From the NCBI GenBank assembly GCA_027922465.2, contig BQMF02000341.1, forward strand, positions 186,001-250,000: a stretch of DNA of 64,000 bases, given 5' to 3'. Shown here piece by piece: positions 1 through 12,694 of this stretch; the first letter of the stretch is position 1; each line of letters opens with the position of its first letter. Under the pieces are notes generated by a model, which worked only from the letters and a program-made list of their open reading frames with translations, did not search any database and had not been told where the DNA came from. Made by a program: the position numbers and the translations under genes. The stretch comes from Turritopsis dohrnii (taxonomy: Eukaryota; Cnidaria; Hydrozoa; Anthoathecata; Oceaniidae).

Positions 1-448
1 AGTATTAATTTTTTTAGGTAATAAAAAAAAAAAGCATAAAGAAATGAAACTCATAGTTTTAATCATGACGTTGATGGTTTTGGGAAGAACAGACTATATA
101 TCATTTTAAAAATTCATAAATGGTTGCATTCCAGTAGTGACTTTGGAACAAAAGAAAAAGTTGGAAGGTATCAATTTCTTTTGATATAACATTTTGTAAT
201 GTTTGATTTTGTATCTCTCGGTAAACAGTTCTGTGTTATATATTGCCATTTTTTTTACATTAAAGTTACTTCTCTTCTGCGTTTAAAGATATATTCTGAG
301 CCATGTTGCTATTTGTTTCTGTTTTAAATCTTCTGAATGTAAGAATTGAATTAAAAAATGAATGCCTGAAAAGAAACTTTCAAATGAGTTAAATTCTGTG
401 ACACAACGCATACTGAACATGGGTGGACGACGTCGCCTGGGCGGCTAG
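1..448 (+). mobile_element. Helitron 3' end, first copy of a repeat family
   Basis: This stretch is closely repeated in the same orientation from 9843 and, for its last 60 or so bases, inverted at 46324-46419. It ends with a short GC-rich hairpin (GTCGCC/GGCGGC, 433-444) followed by CTAG (445-448) and a T. That is the usual 3' terminus of Helitron rolling-circle elements. The 5' part lies outside the window. No coding sequence is seen, so this is probably a non-autonomous copy. The two other copies run past this end to a second hairpin. Confidence 0.55.
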
Positions 449-2310
449 TTCCATAATAAATATAAGTACGAAGATCATGTAATGGTGAAATTTGTGTCAG
501 GTTGCTACACTATTTTACTTTATCCTCCTTTGTTTCATAAGTTGATGTAGGACAATGAAAACATGAAGATAAATTTTGAAATACATTGCATTTACTTGTT
601 TTATACTTGGCTAAGATATGGATAAAGATAAACTTTATAAACTAGATATGATCCTTTCTGTTTTTCCTTTAATTTAGTTCATGTAATACTACTTAGGGAA
701 TAATTATCATGTCTGTTTACAATTTGAATTTGTTGTTTGAATTAAATATTTTATTATATCTATCTTTTATGTCAAAACAAATCAGTAGTTGAGAAGACCA
801 GAAAACTTATACTGATATTATTTCAAACAGCAATTAGAATCTCAATATGTACTCATTAAAATCAAATTGGAACATACAATGCTATTCTTGTTAACTTTTA
901 TATGATTTATATTTGTCTCTGTGAATAAAAAGGTAAAAGACTGAGAGAGTGGTGGGGGAGGCATATCTGAGTCCGAACACGTGGTTTGGAAGAGAAAATT
1001 TTATAAATTCATTGTTTTTGGAAAACCATCATATTTTTGTTTTTCCTTAATTAGCATACATTCCAACTTATCAACTCTTCATCTACATGTGTTTTTGGCC
1101 AAACTTGTAGCACAATAATGATTTTATTAAAATATTTTTTAGTTAAGAAAGGCTGCTGGTGTGAGTTTTAGTTCTCTGACTAATTTGTGCCGTTCCTTCC
1201 CCATAATTTTCAAGTAGCATATCAGTTGCTGATGAATATAAATTTTTAGTTATATAATGAATGAAGAGTTATTGAAAATTACACTTGAAAAAATTCAATT
1301 CTCGAAAACCTAGAGTTGAAAGAACATGCAGATTGTGCAGTAATTGCTGACAATAGCTTTTTGTTAAAAGTACATTCTGTGTCTGGTGAAAGAAAAACTT
1401 AAGCAGGAAAATTTTAACGGTATGTGATGTAAACATACATGATGGTAACGGCCTTCCAGAAACTATTTGTCAAAAACGCAATGCCTTCTTGGAGTCAAAT
1501 TGAATAAAGACAAAAAATTTCCATTAAACGAATGTCTACTGGTTCACCTGAAACCAGCATCTAACCACCTGCAAAATCAATGGTTACTAAAATAGAATAA
1601 AAAAAAGCAGCTTAATTTTGACAAAACACAATCATATATACATCTCATATCATGAACACTATGATGAAATCATAACTACATCAATAACATTGATGCAAGA
1701 AAAAACGTCCTGTCATCTTTAAATACAAAACAACCATTGGCCATTGCTGGGTCATTAAGATCATTGCCCACACATACTTTTGGGGGAAAAAACGAAATAC
1801 TTTCAAAGATATGAAACATCAATTTAAAAAGTTTGTGTCAGAAAAGGTTCACCATCAGTTTTGAAAAACACTGGATATGAAAGGTTAACACAATTCATTT
1901 TTAGTACGTCTTATACAGTTTTATCGATTGAAGGAGGTTGCAGCAAAAATGTAAGGTTTGTTGTTACTGGTATATAAAACCCAATTAAGAAACAAATATT
2001 ACATAAAATAAATAGCTACATTATATGATTATAAAATGTAACAGAGTAGAATTTTTCGTTTTAGTTTGATCCAGAGTGATGTGCAGTGTTTTTAATTTAA
2101 AAATGTGTGGAATTTGCTTTGACTTACATTCCATATTGTTTGTTGTTGTGAATTAGGAACAATGACAGTACTTTAATATTATATGAAGGAGTTATATCTT
2201 TATATGAATTGTTATGTTTAATGTTTGATGATATCCACAAAGCAAAGACCATGTTTTTATGATAAAAAACCAATGCAGCAGAAATTTTCAAATAACAATA
2301 TATTTCTTAC
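449..2310. other. No recognisable gene
   Basis: AT-rich DNA with stop codons in every frame and no long open frame on either strand. I see no tRNA, no terminal repeats and no transposase motif. It is probably eroded repeat or intergenic sequence. Confidence 0.6.
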
Positions 2311-2386
2311 CACCACGACTCGATGCAATGTGCTTCGTCAATAACCACAGCCACAACATTATCTTGATATACTTGGCTCCGAAATA
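2311..2386 (-). pseudogene. RecQ-like helicase remnant, motif II exon
   Basis: Read on the minus strand, this short exon encodes a run ending in VVIDEAHCIESWW, which is the Walker B (DEAH) motif of RecQ-family DNA helicases. A splice donor (GTAAG, 2306-2310 on the minus strand) follows directly. The upstream motif I half of the same gene lies at 5588-5740, beyond the hAT element that begins at 2387. Order and strand fit one gene split by that insertion. The catalytic lysine region of motif I is damaged, so this is a relic. RecQ-like genes are often multicopy in invertebrates, so it need not be the cell's housekeeping RecQ gene. Confidence 0.5.
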
Positions 2387-5300
2387 CAGTGTTCGAATTA
2401 GCGGATCGCGATTGAATTTAAAATATTAGTGATGCGAAATTATCACGAAATGCTTAAAATTGATATCTTTGATTTTCTGGAAATGAATAAGTAATATTAA
2501 TACAAAAAACTTTCTAACGATCTATAACAATGTATCTATTATTTAGAAAGGAAGAAACATATACACGTCCGTAAATCGGACACTTTTATTCTCAATTGAT
2601 TTGCAAAAATAACCTGTTGAAAATAGAATCATTTAATATAGTGGTTTCTATTCGCAGCTACAACTTTAACCTGTTTTCTCAAGAAACCTTTCATTCCAGT
2701 TGCTACGGCAATTTAAACCAGTTTATTATAGTTTATACGGCTGCCACATGTGAATTTGTACGAGGGCAAAGAATGAATGAATGGAAAACATCTGTTTCAT
2801 ATTGTGATCAGTAGCGACATCATTATTAGGACCTGTGACACATCATTAAATTATTTCCATTAACAGTTTCAGGGTTTCCTTTGCTGCAAATGTCATTCTA
2901 AGTAAGGTAAAAATTAATCCTATGATAAAGCGAGAATTTTTGGCTTATCTAAATTTTTTATTTCATTTTATTTACTGATTTCTGTCAAATTTAAAAGTCA
3001 CTTTAATTATGTTTTCGCTTTCGCTGTAAAAAAGTTGTTAAATTGAAGCAATGGCAACATCGAAAGATCACAAGTGCAAATTGAAAACATTAAAAAAATG
3101 GGAAAGTGATCTCGGCGTTCAGCTTGAATACAATTTATCTGGGGATTTGGTTACGTGTTTACGATGTACAGTCTGCAAGAAATGGGAAAAGCGGATCAGT
3201 AACATCAATGGGTTTTCGTTGAATTGGATCCGACCAGGAACTCACTCAAACAAAAAAGATGGAGTTCAAACGCACATTGCAAGTAATCAGCACAAAGAGG
3301 CTGTCCAATTAGAAAAACAAAGCCAAATGGGTGCACTACCTTATTTTGAAAAAGTTGTGACACAAAGCTCAATTGGACAAAGCATACGAAAAATGTGTGT
3401 AAAAGATCGTGAGTCACTGCGAGTCAAGTTCAACACAGCTTATTATCTTGCGAAAAAGGAACGCCCTTTCTCGGACTACCCAGACTTGCTTTCGCTCATA
3501 CGGAAAAGCGATGTAAAATGTGTGGGAAAGAGTTACTCTACTGACCGTGCTGGGGCTTACTTCACAGATTATATCGGTAAAGTCACTCAAAAATCATTAA
3601 AAGATGATATTCTCAAAGCACGTTATTATTCCGTTCTCAGTGATGGGAGTACAGACAGCGCTACTGTTGAACAAGAACTTGTTTATGTTTTGTATTTAGC
3701 TGAAGGAACACCAACTGTTAAATTTTTGTCAATTGAGAGCGCTGAAAACTGTGATGCTAACGGTAGAAAGGAGTGTATAACGAAGGCTTTTGAAAGAATA
3801 GGAATTGTTAATATGTCTCAGCACTTACTTGGGTTAAATGTTGATGGGGCCAGTGTGAACACAGGAGTTCACGCTGGTCTGGGTGCACTTTTGAAGGAAT
3901 CCTCTCCTTGGTTGGAGGTAATTCATTGCTTCAATCATAGGCTAGAGTTAGCTGTAAGAGACGCGTTCAAGAATACTGCTTTTGAGAATATAGACGACTT
4001 CTTAAGGCAATTGTACTTTTTGTATCATAAATCAGCTAAGCGTTACCGCGAACTTCAGCGTGTATCCGAAGCTTTTGAACAATTCGTCCCTAAACCAGCT
4101 AAAGTCTATGGTACTCGATGGATTGATCATAAGCTGAGAGCAATGACAATCGCATTGGAACATTTTGGTCCCTTAATAACGCATGTAGAATCACTGGCTA
4201 ATACCGATTCTCAAGGTTCTCGCCGTGCAGGTTACTTGTTTCGCTGGAAAGATGCGTCATTTCTAATAAACATGGCGATATACTTAGACATATTATCTCC
4301 GTTACGACGTCTTAGTCTGGCGTTACAACAAGAAATCCACGATCCTGTAAAAGCAGTTAGACGTGTTCAATAATTTACATGGACCTTGGCAAAGCTTAAT
4401 CTTATAATTGAGGAATCGTTAGATAACCCTCAAAGCCAAATATTAACGAACTACTAAAAGATAATGCAAGAAATAACAGAAATGGGAGATCATCATTACT
4501 ACCAAGATGTTTTATTGGCACGTTTCGAAAGCGCTGTTAATCATGTGAGACCGCATTACCGTCAAACTCTCGTGAATATCACTAGCTGTATGGAACATCG
4601 CTTTTCTTCGTTGAATAAGTCTCCGCTCTTTAAGCATTTGGTTTCCATACTTGATGTTAAAACATGGCCGTCAGAAAAGCTTGAAAGTTTTGGTGACGAA
4701 GCACTCAACGATCTTACTGAGCATTTTAAAGAGCTACTTTCCAATGGAAAATGCGATTTAACAAAGGTGGTGCAAGAATGGATCACACTGAAAACGTTTG
4801 TTGTACCTATTAAGAGCAACAACAAAAATTAGCACTATTTGGAAATTTGGAAAAAAGTATTTACAGATTCATCAATCATAAGAGAATGTAGAAATGTGCT
4901 TGACATCTTGGAAATCCTGTTGATATGCCCGTTTACAAACGCGAAACTGGAGCGCATGTTTTCCAGGATGAATAGAGTCAAAACCGATTGGAGAAAGCGG
5001 TTAAATCGTGATCGACTGGATGTTCTTCTTCGAATCAGTGAAGAAGGAGCATCCATCGAAGAGTTCAGTCCCAACATTGACAAAGTACGTAGACTCAGCT
5101 CTGGACCACATAAGTATCCGAAAAGAAGTGGTGCAGTGGTGGATCTTTCCAGTATGACATTGTCAGACTTGGAAAACGATAGTGATGAGGAACAATCATC
5201 TACCTCCTTTGATGTTGTATTTGAGATATTTTTAAGACTTTACGTTTTATTATATGTGTGTCACTGTTTTTCTGCTATAAAAGAAATGAAAAGAAAAAAT

Positions 5301-5464
5301 TTGTCGATCCTGATATTTACTACTCTAACCCTTGTTAAACTACGTTGACACAACTCGCAGAACTGGTATCGGCAACCGGCTACTTTCACTTAACTATAAT
5401 GGCATCTCGATGGCCGATAGCATTTTTTTCGCGATCTTGTAAATTTACATTAATTCGAACGCTG
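2387..5464 (+). mobile_element. hAT transposon (ZNF862-like transposase family)
   Basis: The left end reads CAGTGTTCGAATTA and the right end is TAATTCGAACGCTG, giving short terminal inverted repeats with the CAG start typical of hAT elements. One transposase frame fills the middle (3051-5348). I could not see a clean 8-bp target duplication: the flanks are CCGAAATA on the left and ATTCGAGC on the right. A second copy of the 5' region (2400-3050) is at 58050-61214, interrupted by Helitrons. The element sits inside a RecQ-like helicase remnant on the opposite strand. Confidence 0.65.
3051..5348 (+). pseudogene. hAT transposase, three nonsense codons
   Basis: A DDE transposase of the hAT superfamily that would cut and join the element ends. 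It resembles proteins annotated in animals as ZNF862- or KIAA1586-like. One reading frame runs the full length, about 765 codons, and is broken only by stops at 4371-4373, 4455-4457 and 4830-4832, with no frameshift. Near the N-terminus is a zinc-finger-like C-x2-C (CTVCKKWEKR) with a downstream H-x3-H (residues 76-81). The RNase-H-like core carries LSDGSTDSA (about residue 197) and VDGASVN (about 264). The C-terminus holds the hAT dimerisation region (CPFTNAKLERMFSRMNR, from 4927). The start ATG follows the 5' region that is also conserved in the second copy. The first stop could be a CAA-to-TAA change. Confidence 0.75.
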
Positions 5465-5587
5465 ATTCGAGCGAATTCATCTGGTTTTCAATGATCGAAT
5501 TTAGGGGACTAATAACGATAACTATGTTTGAAATTTTTATATTTTGTAAAAAGCTAAGAAGCAACTGATAAATCAAGATTTACTATC

Positions 5588-5740
5588 TTAACCAGTTGGT
5601 AAAACAGCAATAACATCTCTTTCAAATAACAAATGTTCAAAACAAATAATTTGTTTAGATTTGAAGCAAATATTATCAAGGTTGCACGATAACAAAGCAA
5701 GTTGAAGCCTTTCAAAAAGCTTCACAACATTTTCCATGTT
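5588..5740 (-). pseudogene. RecQ-like helicase remnant, motif I region
   Basis: The minus-strand frame ends with RDVIAVLPTG. This is the start of the Walker A motif of RecQ-type helicases, preceded by a typical Q-motif-like stretch with FKSKQIICFEHLL. A stop follows directly after the Gly where Tyr/Phe-Gly-Lys-Ser is expected, so ATP binding would be lost. The open frame extends upstream to 5962, but I cannot assign that part. The motif II half lies at 2311-2386 on the same strand, separated by the hAT insertion. Confidence 0.5.
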
Positions 5741-5964
5741 TATTAATCGTGAACCCTTCTCTTCTGACTTTCTGTTTGAAATACTAAGGTTCGCCGTCTT
5801 CCTAGTATTTTGAATGAAAATGTGGAGCTTACTGAGGCAAATATTGCATAAACTAAAATCAACACTTATACTGTTGATTTTGAGCAACCGGGACCAGTGT
5901 CTTCTTCGCCACCATCCGTCTATCGAAAAGGCAAGAAACCCTAGGTTTGAGGTTGTTCTCAACC

Positions 5965-7734
5965 TTTTAATTAAAAATCTGTAGGTAATCGGTAGGTATT
6001 CTGCCTAAAGCATATTAGTTCACTATAAACACTGAACAGAAACACGTTTTTAATTGGAAGATCTGAAACAGAACAATATATTCATAATACATCTTTCATG
6101 ATACAATATAGAAGTAAAATTAAATTGTGCTTACATGAAAGCATCAAAAAGATTTAAGTCAGTGAACTTGTGAGCCAACAACATCATGATTTAAAACCAT
6201 GATATTCATTTCTTCAATTGTTTACATATTGTTTTTGTGTCTTCCCTAAAGGAAATGTAATAATGCAGAAACCATGCAATAAGAAAAACAATACAAAAAT
6301 ACAAAAAAGTTCAAAAGCCGACATTTTATAAATCTTCGTGCAATTTGTGTAATACTTTTGTTGTTGTCTATTGTTTCTTGATCAACCAAAACATTTATAA
6401 CCAATAAAGACATTCGTAAAACGATCAAAATAAAACGCAATGTAGAGGTATCATTGCTTATACTAATCGTAGAAAAGTATTAACCGTGGTCTGACATACT
6501 TTTATGAAGAAGTGATCGCAAAAACGACCTGAAATTCAAGAGAACGAAAGCGTGAAAAAAGCAGATGCACAGCAGGTATTAGGATATAGATAGATACAGT
6601 GTTAACCTGAGTATTTCACCTATTCAATGTTTATAGGAGCCATTATAGTACTATGGACTGAAGATGGTGATCTGTTTTCTGATCTTGGTTCAAACAGCAG
6701 TAGTGATGAAAGTGATTCCGAAGCCACAGCAAGACCTGAAGATTATCTGAAGATGAAGAATATTTTGACTTGGAGTATCATTTGGATGATTTGATTTAAG
6801 TTTAGTGTATTTGTTATTTTGAAAATTAACTGGATACCAAACTTTTAAGGCAGCTGCGTTTTCCATTTTTTACCAAGATAACTATAACCCTTGTCATTAT
6901 GTTACTATCATGTTTAGCTTTTATAGATGTGAAACCAATGATGAGGGATTCGAAACTCTGATATCAAAGTTGAAAAATATCAACATGGAAAGTATGAAAG
7001 AAACATCGGATGATATAGATTTAGATTTATCCTTGCATGAGCTACAGTCATGCTTTGTTGTGCTCATCGAAGGTGACATTCACATAACTGATGCAACAAC
7101 TTTTAAAGATAGTTCATCCTAATGATATAACCATGCTTTTAAGTCTTATGTTCCAGTAGATGCACAAATCAATTTCAGAACGGTTGCAGCGTCCATTTTA
7201 CGTGTTTCCCATATTGACAAAAAGTTGATTTCCCATCTACTACTTTCCCCATTGCAAATTATGATCAATCTTGATTCGTTGTTTCCATATCTTTTGATTC
7301 TGCACATTATGCTAACTCAGATCGTCAGATTTAATTATGTATGTTGGGCTAATCACAACGTTGTCATAGTGAACCACAGGAAACACACATCCAAGCCAAG
7401 GGTTTTGTAAATTTTAGTTTTGTAAATTTTGATTTTGTAAACCAGCATCACAATTTTATATTCACTTGCAAAAGAGGTTTATAAATTACTATTCAGTTAT
7501 CTGATCGGCACATTTTGACCATCAATAAAAATGTAATTTTGAAGATAAGAGCTTGTTTTAAAGCCTGATATGCCATATGCAGAAGTTAGCCAAAAACATT
7601 TATATACACATCAGTTTCTTCCAGAGCGAATCTATAAAAGACATTAAAACAGCCGAATATAAAAAAGATACTTTTTTTCCGGCCTCACTCTTTTGATAGC
7701 GTTTTTATGGGAGTTAGACACCTAGTGATATATA
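5965..7734. other. No recognisable gene
   Basis: AT-rich sequence with only short chance open frames, such as a 70-residue one at 6910-7122 with no recognisable motif. No terminal repeats or RNA genes were seen. Confidence 0.5.
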
Positions 7735-9384
7735 TCTTATTATACTAATTCGCGTTGTGCATCCCACTTTTATTTTAGAGAGTGATATATTTGGTTTTTC
7801 TTTCACGGTCAAAACCTTCTTATTTTTTCCCTTTTCGTCGTAAAGCCACGCAGAGGTGACAGACACTTTTTTTAATGTTACGTAATCTAAGTGTGACGTC
7901 TAAATTTTTAAACCAATCAAAACGCAAGAAATTATTTTTTCGCCAATTTGATGGGTTGACGATTTCCAAAAAATAAGTTCGTTAATAACCGATTATCATT
8001 ATCGCAGTTGTTTTCACGAAAAAACACGTAGGTATGAGTTACTGTGATTGTATTTTAGATTATTGTTTATTGTTAAACTTTTACTGTTATTGTATTTTAG
8101 ATTAATAAAAGAACATGTGTAAGTGATTAGTTGTTCGTTTACAATGTAAAAGCATAGTGAGAATGCAGAAGAAGTGCAGTATAAAATTGGCTGTGCAGAA
8201 GGAACGAACAGGTCTGTACGAAAGTATTATTATAAAACTTTTATTGCTTTTTTTTAAAAGAACAAGTAAGGGTAAGTAAGTTATGTATGTATTTAAATGT
8301 TTGTTTACGTTTTAGTAATCAAATATCGTTATACAGAAGAAAGGGTAGTGAAGAGATGCAGAACAAAATCATGCTTATTTACACAGTAAGGAATGGTTTT
8401 AATTTTAGTTTTGAAAGATTATTTGCTTTAGCTTTGAGTGGATGTCTCAGTTATTCTGTCGTTTAGTATGTGTATATGCTGCTGGATGAAAAGGAAGACG
8501 AGAGAAATTTGTTTTGGTAACGCGCGCTATTATTTCATTAAAAATGGTCCTACAGCTATGAATGTTTTTATTTCTCATGACGCTGTGGAAGTGGGGAATG
8601 TGTTATGATGTCTAATTGTATTTATTGTATCGATGCTTGATGCTTTTGTCTGCCTGCCAAAAAGTACAAAATCTACTGGAAAATACAGAAAGTTTAGCAG
8701 TTTTGCCAAACGAACAGAGCAGTTTTACAGTATGCATTTCACTTTATAAAAATGATAGCAAAAGTGTTTTATAAGTACCTATGTATGTTTGTGCTGAAAG
8801 CCAAGTAAATAAAGTATTAGTAATTTGTTTACAGGTATGAATATAGTAGTAAAGAGTTTAGAAGTGTTTGAAAATGGCTGCAGAAGATGATCAATGCTGT
8901 TTACTAACATGTGAATTGGCAGTGAGAAAGGTATTCTATTTTGTTTGAAGTTTAACTAAAGTTGAAATATTATATATCTATTTAGTTAGAACACAGTTAG
9001 TATGCTGGATAAATAAAGAATAAAGGGTTGTTTAACTGTTGTTTAGTGGATAAATAAAGGATACTGTTGTGTTTTGAATTAGCCAGGAGGAGCTTTGAAC
9101 TGAAATAAAAAATGGCTCCACATATGTGAATGTTTTCATATGTTAAAAATTCTTTAGCTATACAAATTCTGTCATTTTGTTTGTGTTTTTAATTATTATT
9201 TTAAAGGTAAATACGTTTTCAAAGTTTCTTTTAATTTGTTTTGTTTTTCTTTCGATTTTCTCATAGTATGATCAGGTTTTTTTTGTATAATGTTTTTTGA
9301 ATATTTTCATCTGAATAGAAATGAAGCACATGGTGGGTTAAATTATGATGTTGAGAGGGTTAGTTAAGAGAAGAATGTATTATG

Positions 9385-9518
9385 TACCGTCAACCAACAA
9401 AACTTTGAACAGCGTCAGAACTTTGAACAGCTAAACAACCGTATCAACAAAATAAACATACCACATCGAACCACATTCAAAGTTTTGATGCTGTTCAAAG
9501 TTTTGTTGGTTGACGGTA
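9385..9518. mobile_element. MITE with 29-bp terminal inverted repeats
   Basis: The ends are near-perfect inverted copies. The left end begins TACCGTCAACCAACAAAAC and the right end finishes GTTTTGTTGGTTGACGGTA. The element is 134 bp and non-coding. A TA at each tip is consistent with a Tc1/mariner-type target duplication. Just inside the left repeat, the AACTTTGAACAGC segment is partly repeated. Confidence 0.7.
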
Positions 9519-9842
9519 TTTAAGAAGTTCATTTAGTTATTACTGGGAAATGAAACTGTCCCACAAAAAAGAAGCGTTATTATTTGGTGGATTTTTCTTA
9601 AGTTTATATTTCATCATGTTTATGCATTATTTTTTGTTATGGTAATCGTTTACGTACCTGGGTATATATATAAGTTTGGCATTATGATTTTATTTGTGAC
9701 TTTTTATTTATTTATTTATTTTTTGTTTTGTTTTTTGTTTTTAGGATAAATGCGTACTTGAATTTCATTTTTTTTTCTTTTTTTAGTTGTTGTTTATTTC
9801 AATATTCTTATAGCATGATTAGGTTTTCGGTATTACAATTCA

Positions 9843-10268
9843 AGTATTAATTTTTTAGGTAATAATAAAAAAAGCATAAAGAAATGAAACTCATGGTTTT
9901 AATCATGACGTTGATGGTTTTGGGAAGAACAGACTATATATCATTTCAAAACTTCATCAATGGTTGCTGTATAATGTAACTTCCGCACGAAAGAAACACA
10001 GTTGGAAGGTATTGATTTGTTTTCAATTCACATTTTGTAATTTTTGGTTTCGTATGTCTGGGTAAACAGTTCTGTGTTATATATTGCCATTTTTTTTACA
10101 TTAAAGTTACTTCTCTTCTGCGTATAAATATATTATTCTGAGCCATGTTGCTATTTGTTTCTGTTTGTAATCTTCTGAATGTAATAACAAATTAATGCCT
10201 GAAAAGAAACTTTTACACGACTTAAATTCTGTGACACAACACATACTGAACATGGGTGGCGAGTGACG
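9843..10268 (+). repeat. Second copy of the 1-448 repeat
   Basis: Aligns with 1-432 from the opening AGTATTAATTTTTTAGG to ATGGGTGGCGAGTGACGCG. The GC-rich hairpin that ends the first copy is missing here, and the sequence continues for about 80 bp to a different hairpin and CTAG end at 10349. Confidence 0.75.
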
Positions 10269-10349
10269 CGTACATACCACAGGAATGACAGATTTGACCT
10301 AATGTTTTCAAAGTTAATTTCGGTAAAAAGTTTTTACCCGGGATACTAG

Positions 10350-11764
10350 TATATATATATATCATTGATTCAGGCACTATTCCAAAAGAAGTACAAGAAA
10401 ACTTGAATTCAGCGTTTCAAAAGATTGTATCCGGATATAGTTAACTTGAAGACCTGGCTCTAGCGTCTACAAGGTGTCGTTCACATATTTTTCAGAAACC
10501 TGCATTGGATGTCTCTATATATCCAAGTTCAATTCCAGGGGAATGAAAATCAGCTTAGAAGATTAAGGCGCATATGCCTTTACCTGCAGTACATTTATGA
10601 GCGGGTGATAGGATAAATGTTAGGCATAATATTCAGAAGTCCAGGTAAAAAGGCAATTCTACATTTCGTAGATGTCATTTCTAGCTTTATCCTTGATTTT
10701 GCGTGTTCCTCTTTTCTCCAAAATCAGGAATTGTTAAATTGCCAGAAGAACTTAATGAAATGCCGGAACTTTGTTCTGGATAAAATTTGCTCGAAAACTT
10801 TTCTAATTGCTTCGTTTTCTTCTGTTGAACAGGGAACCCTCATCTTTCTCTGAAAAAAATCATGGGAAACAATTTAATATTTAACAACACATTTTTGTAT
10901 TGTTTCAATAATTAACATTTATATTAATATCCTCTAATCATCGCTATCATCATCGGAACTGAGCTTCCTTCGCATTTCCTTGCCCCTTTTTCGTTCTAAA
11001 AGGAAACCATTTTTAGTAAGAAACTATTCATTTGGTCACGTTTACCACTGCAAAGCCTGAAAAAGAAGAGGACACAAAACTATTTGCGTGCCAGTACTGT
11101 ACGATCTCGATCCGATAATTTCACTTATGCTTATCCTTCGGCAAACCCTTGTCACCAGCGACGCCCTCGTCACATTTGCCATCAGTAACGCTTTCAGTTG
11201 CCTTTTATCGTTCTAAAAGAAAGATAATTAGAACTTAGGACCTACTTACTTGTATGAAATAGGCTTTATTGAATTGGGCTTAATTTTCAACGAAGCTATA
11301 AAAAATGCAGTTGAATCTACAGCATTTTTTTTGAAGAAAGAGAAAAGACTAGATCATTTATAGTTACTAAGTCCTTTCAAGTATTCAAGTACATCATCCG
11401 TTTCTGTCTCATCACTCTTGCCTCATAGTTTTATCTGTACTCCTAATTTTCTCAATTGTTTGTTTAGATAAGTTCCATATTCACTGGCACGGCTTATTTT
11501 TCTCAACTTTTATAATGATTTCTAAGAGAACTCAGGCTTGAAAAATTTGTTTGTTATTTTATGTATTGAGGTTTATAGAGCAAGGTAACTTAGGTCAAGG
11601 TAGAACAAAAATATCGCACCATACATGTACAAAACTTAAAAACGACGCCATATTTATTCTCTTTTGTACCTATTTTACTTTAGGGCAGTGTTGATAAGAA
11701 ATAGGAAACAACCTTAACACCAAATCAAAAAAGGAACTGGGTTCCATATAAATAGCAACAAAAT
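10350..11764. other. No recognisable gene
   Basis: AT-rich DNA beginning with a short TA repeat. Only small open frames without motifs are present, for example 10617-10853. No RNA gene or terminal repeat was seen. Confidence 0.5.
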
Positions 11765-12446
11765 TCAAAAATAATTACCAACACCATTCAGTAGCGATCT
11801 ACGGGACTTTAAATAGCTAGACAATAAATAACATACGCCTTGTCGTTTTTTTCGGTGCCAGTTGACTCTCAAAAATCTGATGCTGTTCATCTTCATCCCC
11901 AGAGACAGTTTCCATCCTGAAGTTTTGAAATTGGTCTGCATCGTGGATTTTGTCGATGTTTTGTTGAATCCCAATTTAAGAAACGTATTTGGGTTATCGA
12001 TAACTCTTGGTCCCTGATATCCACTTATCACCTTTGACGCTGCAACAACAGCATCAAAATTTTCAGAGCAGACAAGATCTTCAGCCTGCAGATTTTCATT
12101 GTTTAAATGTTTCCTCACCTAAAGAAGCAATCTTGCTAAACATCTTAAAGAATACTTAATATCATGATATTGCTCCTTTTCTTTTTTAGCCATCTGCACT
12201 TCATCATATAACATCAACAATCCATCATTCCTAATAAGTAAGTGGATTTCGTCATGTTTCATCTTTGACAGGATGCATTGGTGAACCATAGCCTATTTTT
12301 TCCTCTGAAAGAACTGTACGGAGAGCATATTTACTGCTTGTGAGGGGATGACTTAGTTCTTCTTCAGCTGGCTTCATAAAACAGGTCTTGACTTGCTTAC
12401 ACACTCGATAGGCAATGAAGTAACCACAGCAATAAGGACAAAACAC
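11765..12446 (-). pseudogene. Repetitive zinc-finger gene family remnant
   Basis: Two minus-strand pieces read as one decayed gene. The first (12446 downwards) starts with a zinc-finger-like CPYCCGYF and continues through PAEEELSHPL. After a stop, the frame goes on through HDEIHLLIRNDGLLMLYDE and ARLLL to a second stop. It then continues through LVCSENFDAVVAASKVISG and NPNTFLKLGFN. This order matches a multicopy family I remember from fish and invertebrate genomes, but I cannot name the family or its enzyme. At least two nonsense codons or shifts make it inactive. A mobile-element origin is inferred from its repetitive nature. Confidence 0.35.
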
Positions 12447-12694
12447 ATAATCACGTAATCATCAAACAGATATTTACATATATTACTAACCTTTTTTAAT
12501 AAAGATATTTGGCGTTGAAGCAATAATTTTACCATTATTCGACTGAAGTAACTATTAAGTGAAAAAGTTGGAAATTAGTAGCTGTTATTCTTATGAATGT
12601 GTGCTACACCGTAGATTTCCTAAAGTAAGCGCTTAATCGGGAGCGAAGAGTAGGAGCTCAGAAAAGCCACTTGTTACATAATTTGGTAACCATT

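Larger units (their letters stand above)
7735..10349 (+). mobile_element. Possible non-autonomous Helitron, ends at hairpin plus CTAG
   Basis: The 3' end is the strong part. At 10322-10338 GGTAAAAAGTTTTTACC folds into a perfect hairpin, followed by CGGGATA, CTAG (10346-10349) and T. The same terminus is found inverted at 46207-46230. The 5' limit is a guess: TCTTATTATACTAATTCGCG at 7735, after an A, looks like a Helitron 5' end. No Rep/helicase gene is seen. The part 9843-10268 repeats 1-448. Confidence 0.35.

Noticed and set aside
2596..2814. 72-codon open frame in the hAT 5' region
   Set aside because: The second hAT copy (58050-58465) has frame-breaking differences across it, so it is not under coding constraint.
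6910..7122. 70-codon acidic open frame
   Set aside because: No motif, no neighbours and no repeat context. Length is within chance for this region.
10617..10853. 78-codon open frame
   Set aside because: No recognisable domain and flanked by stop-rich sequence.
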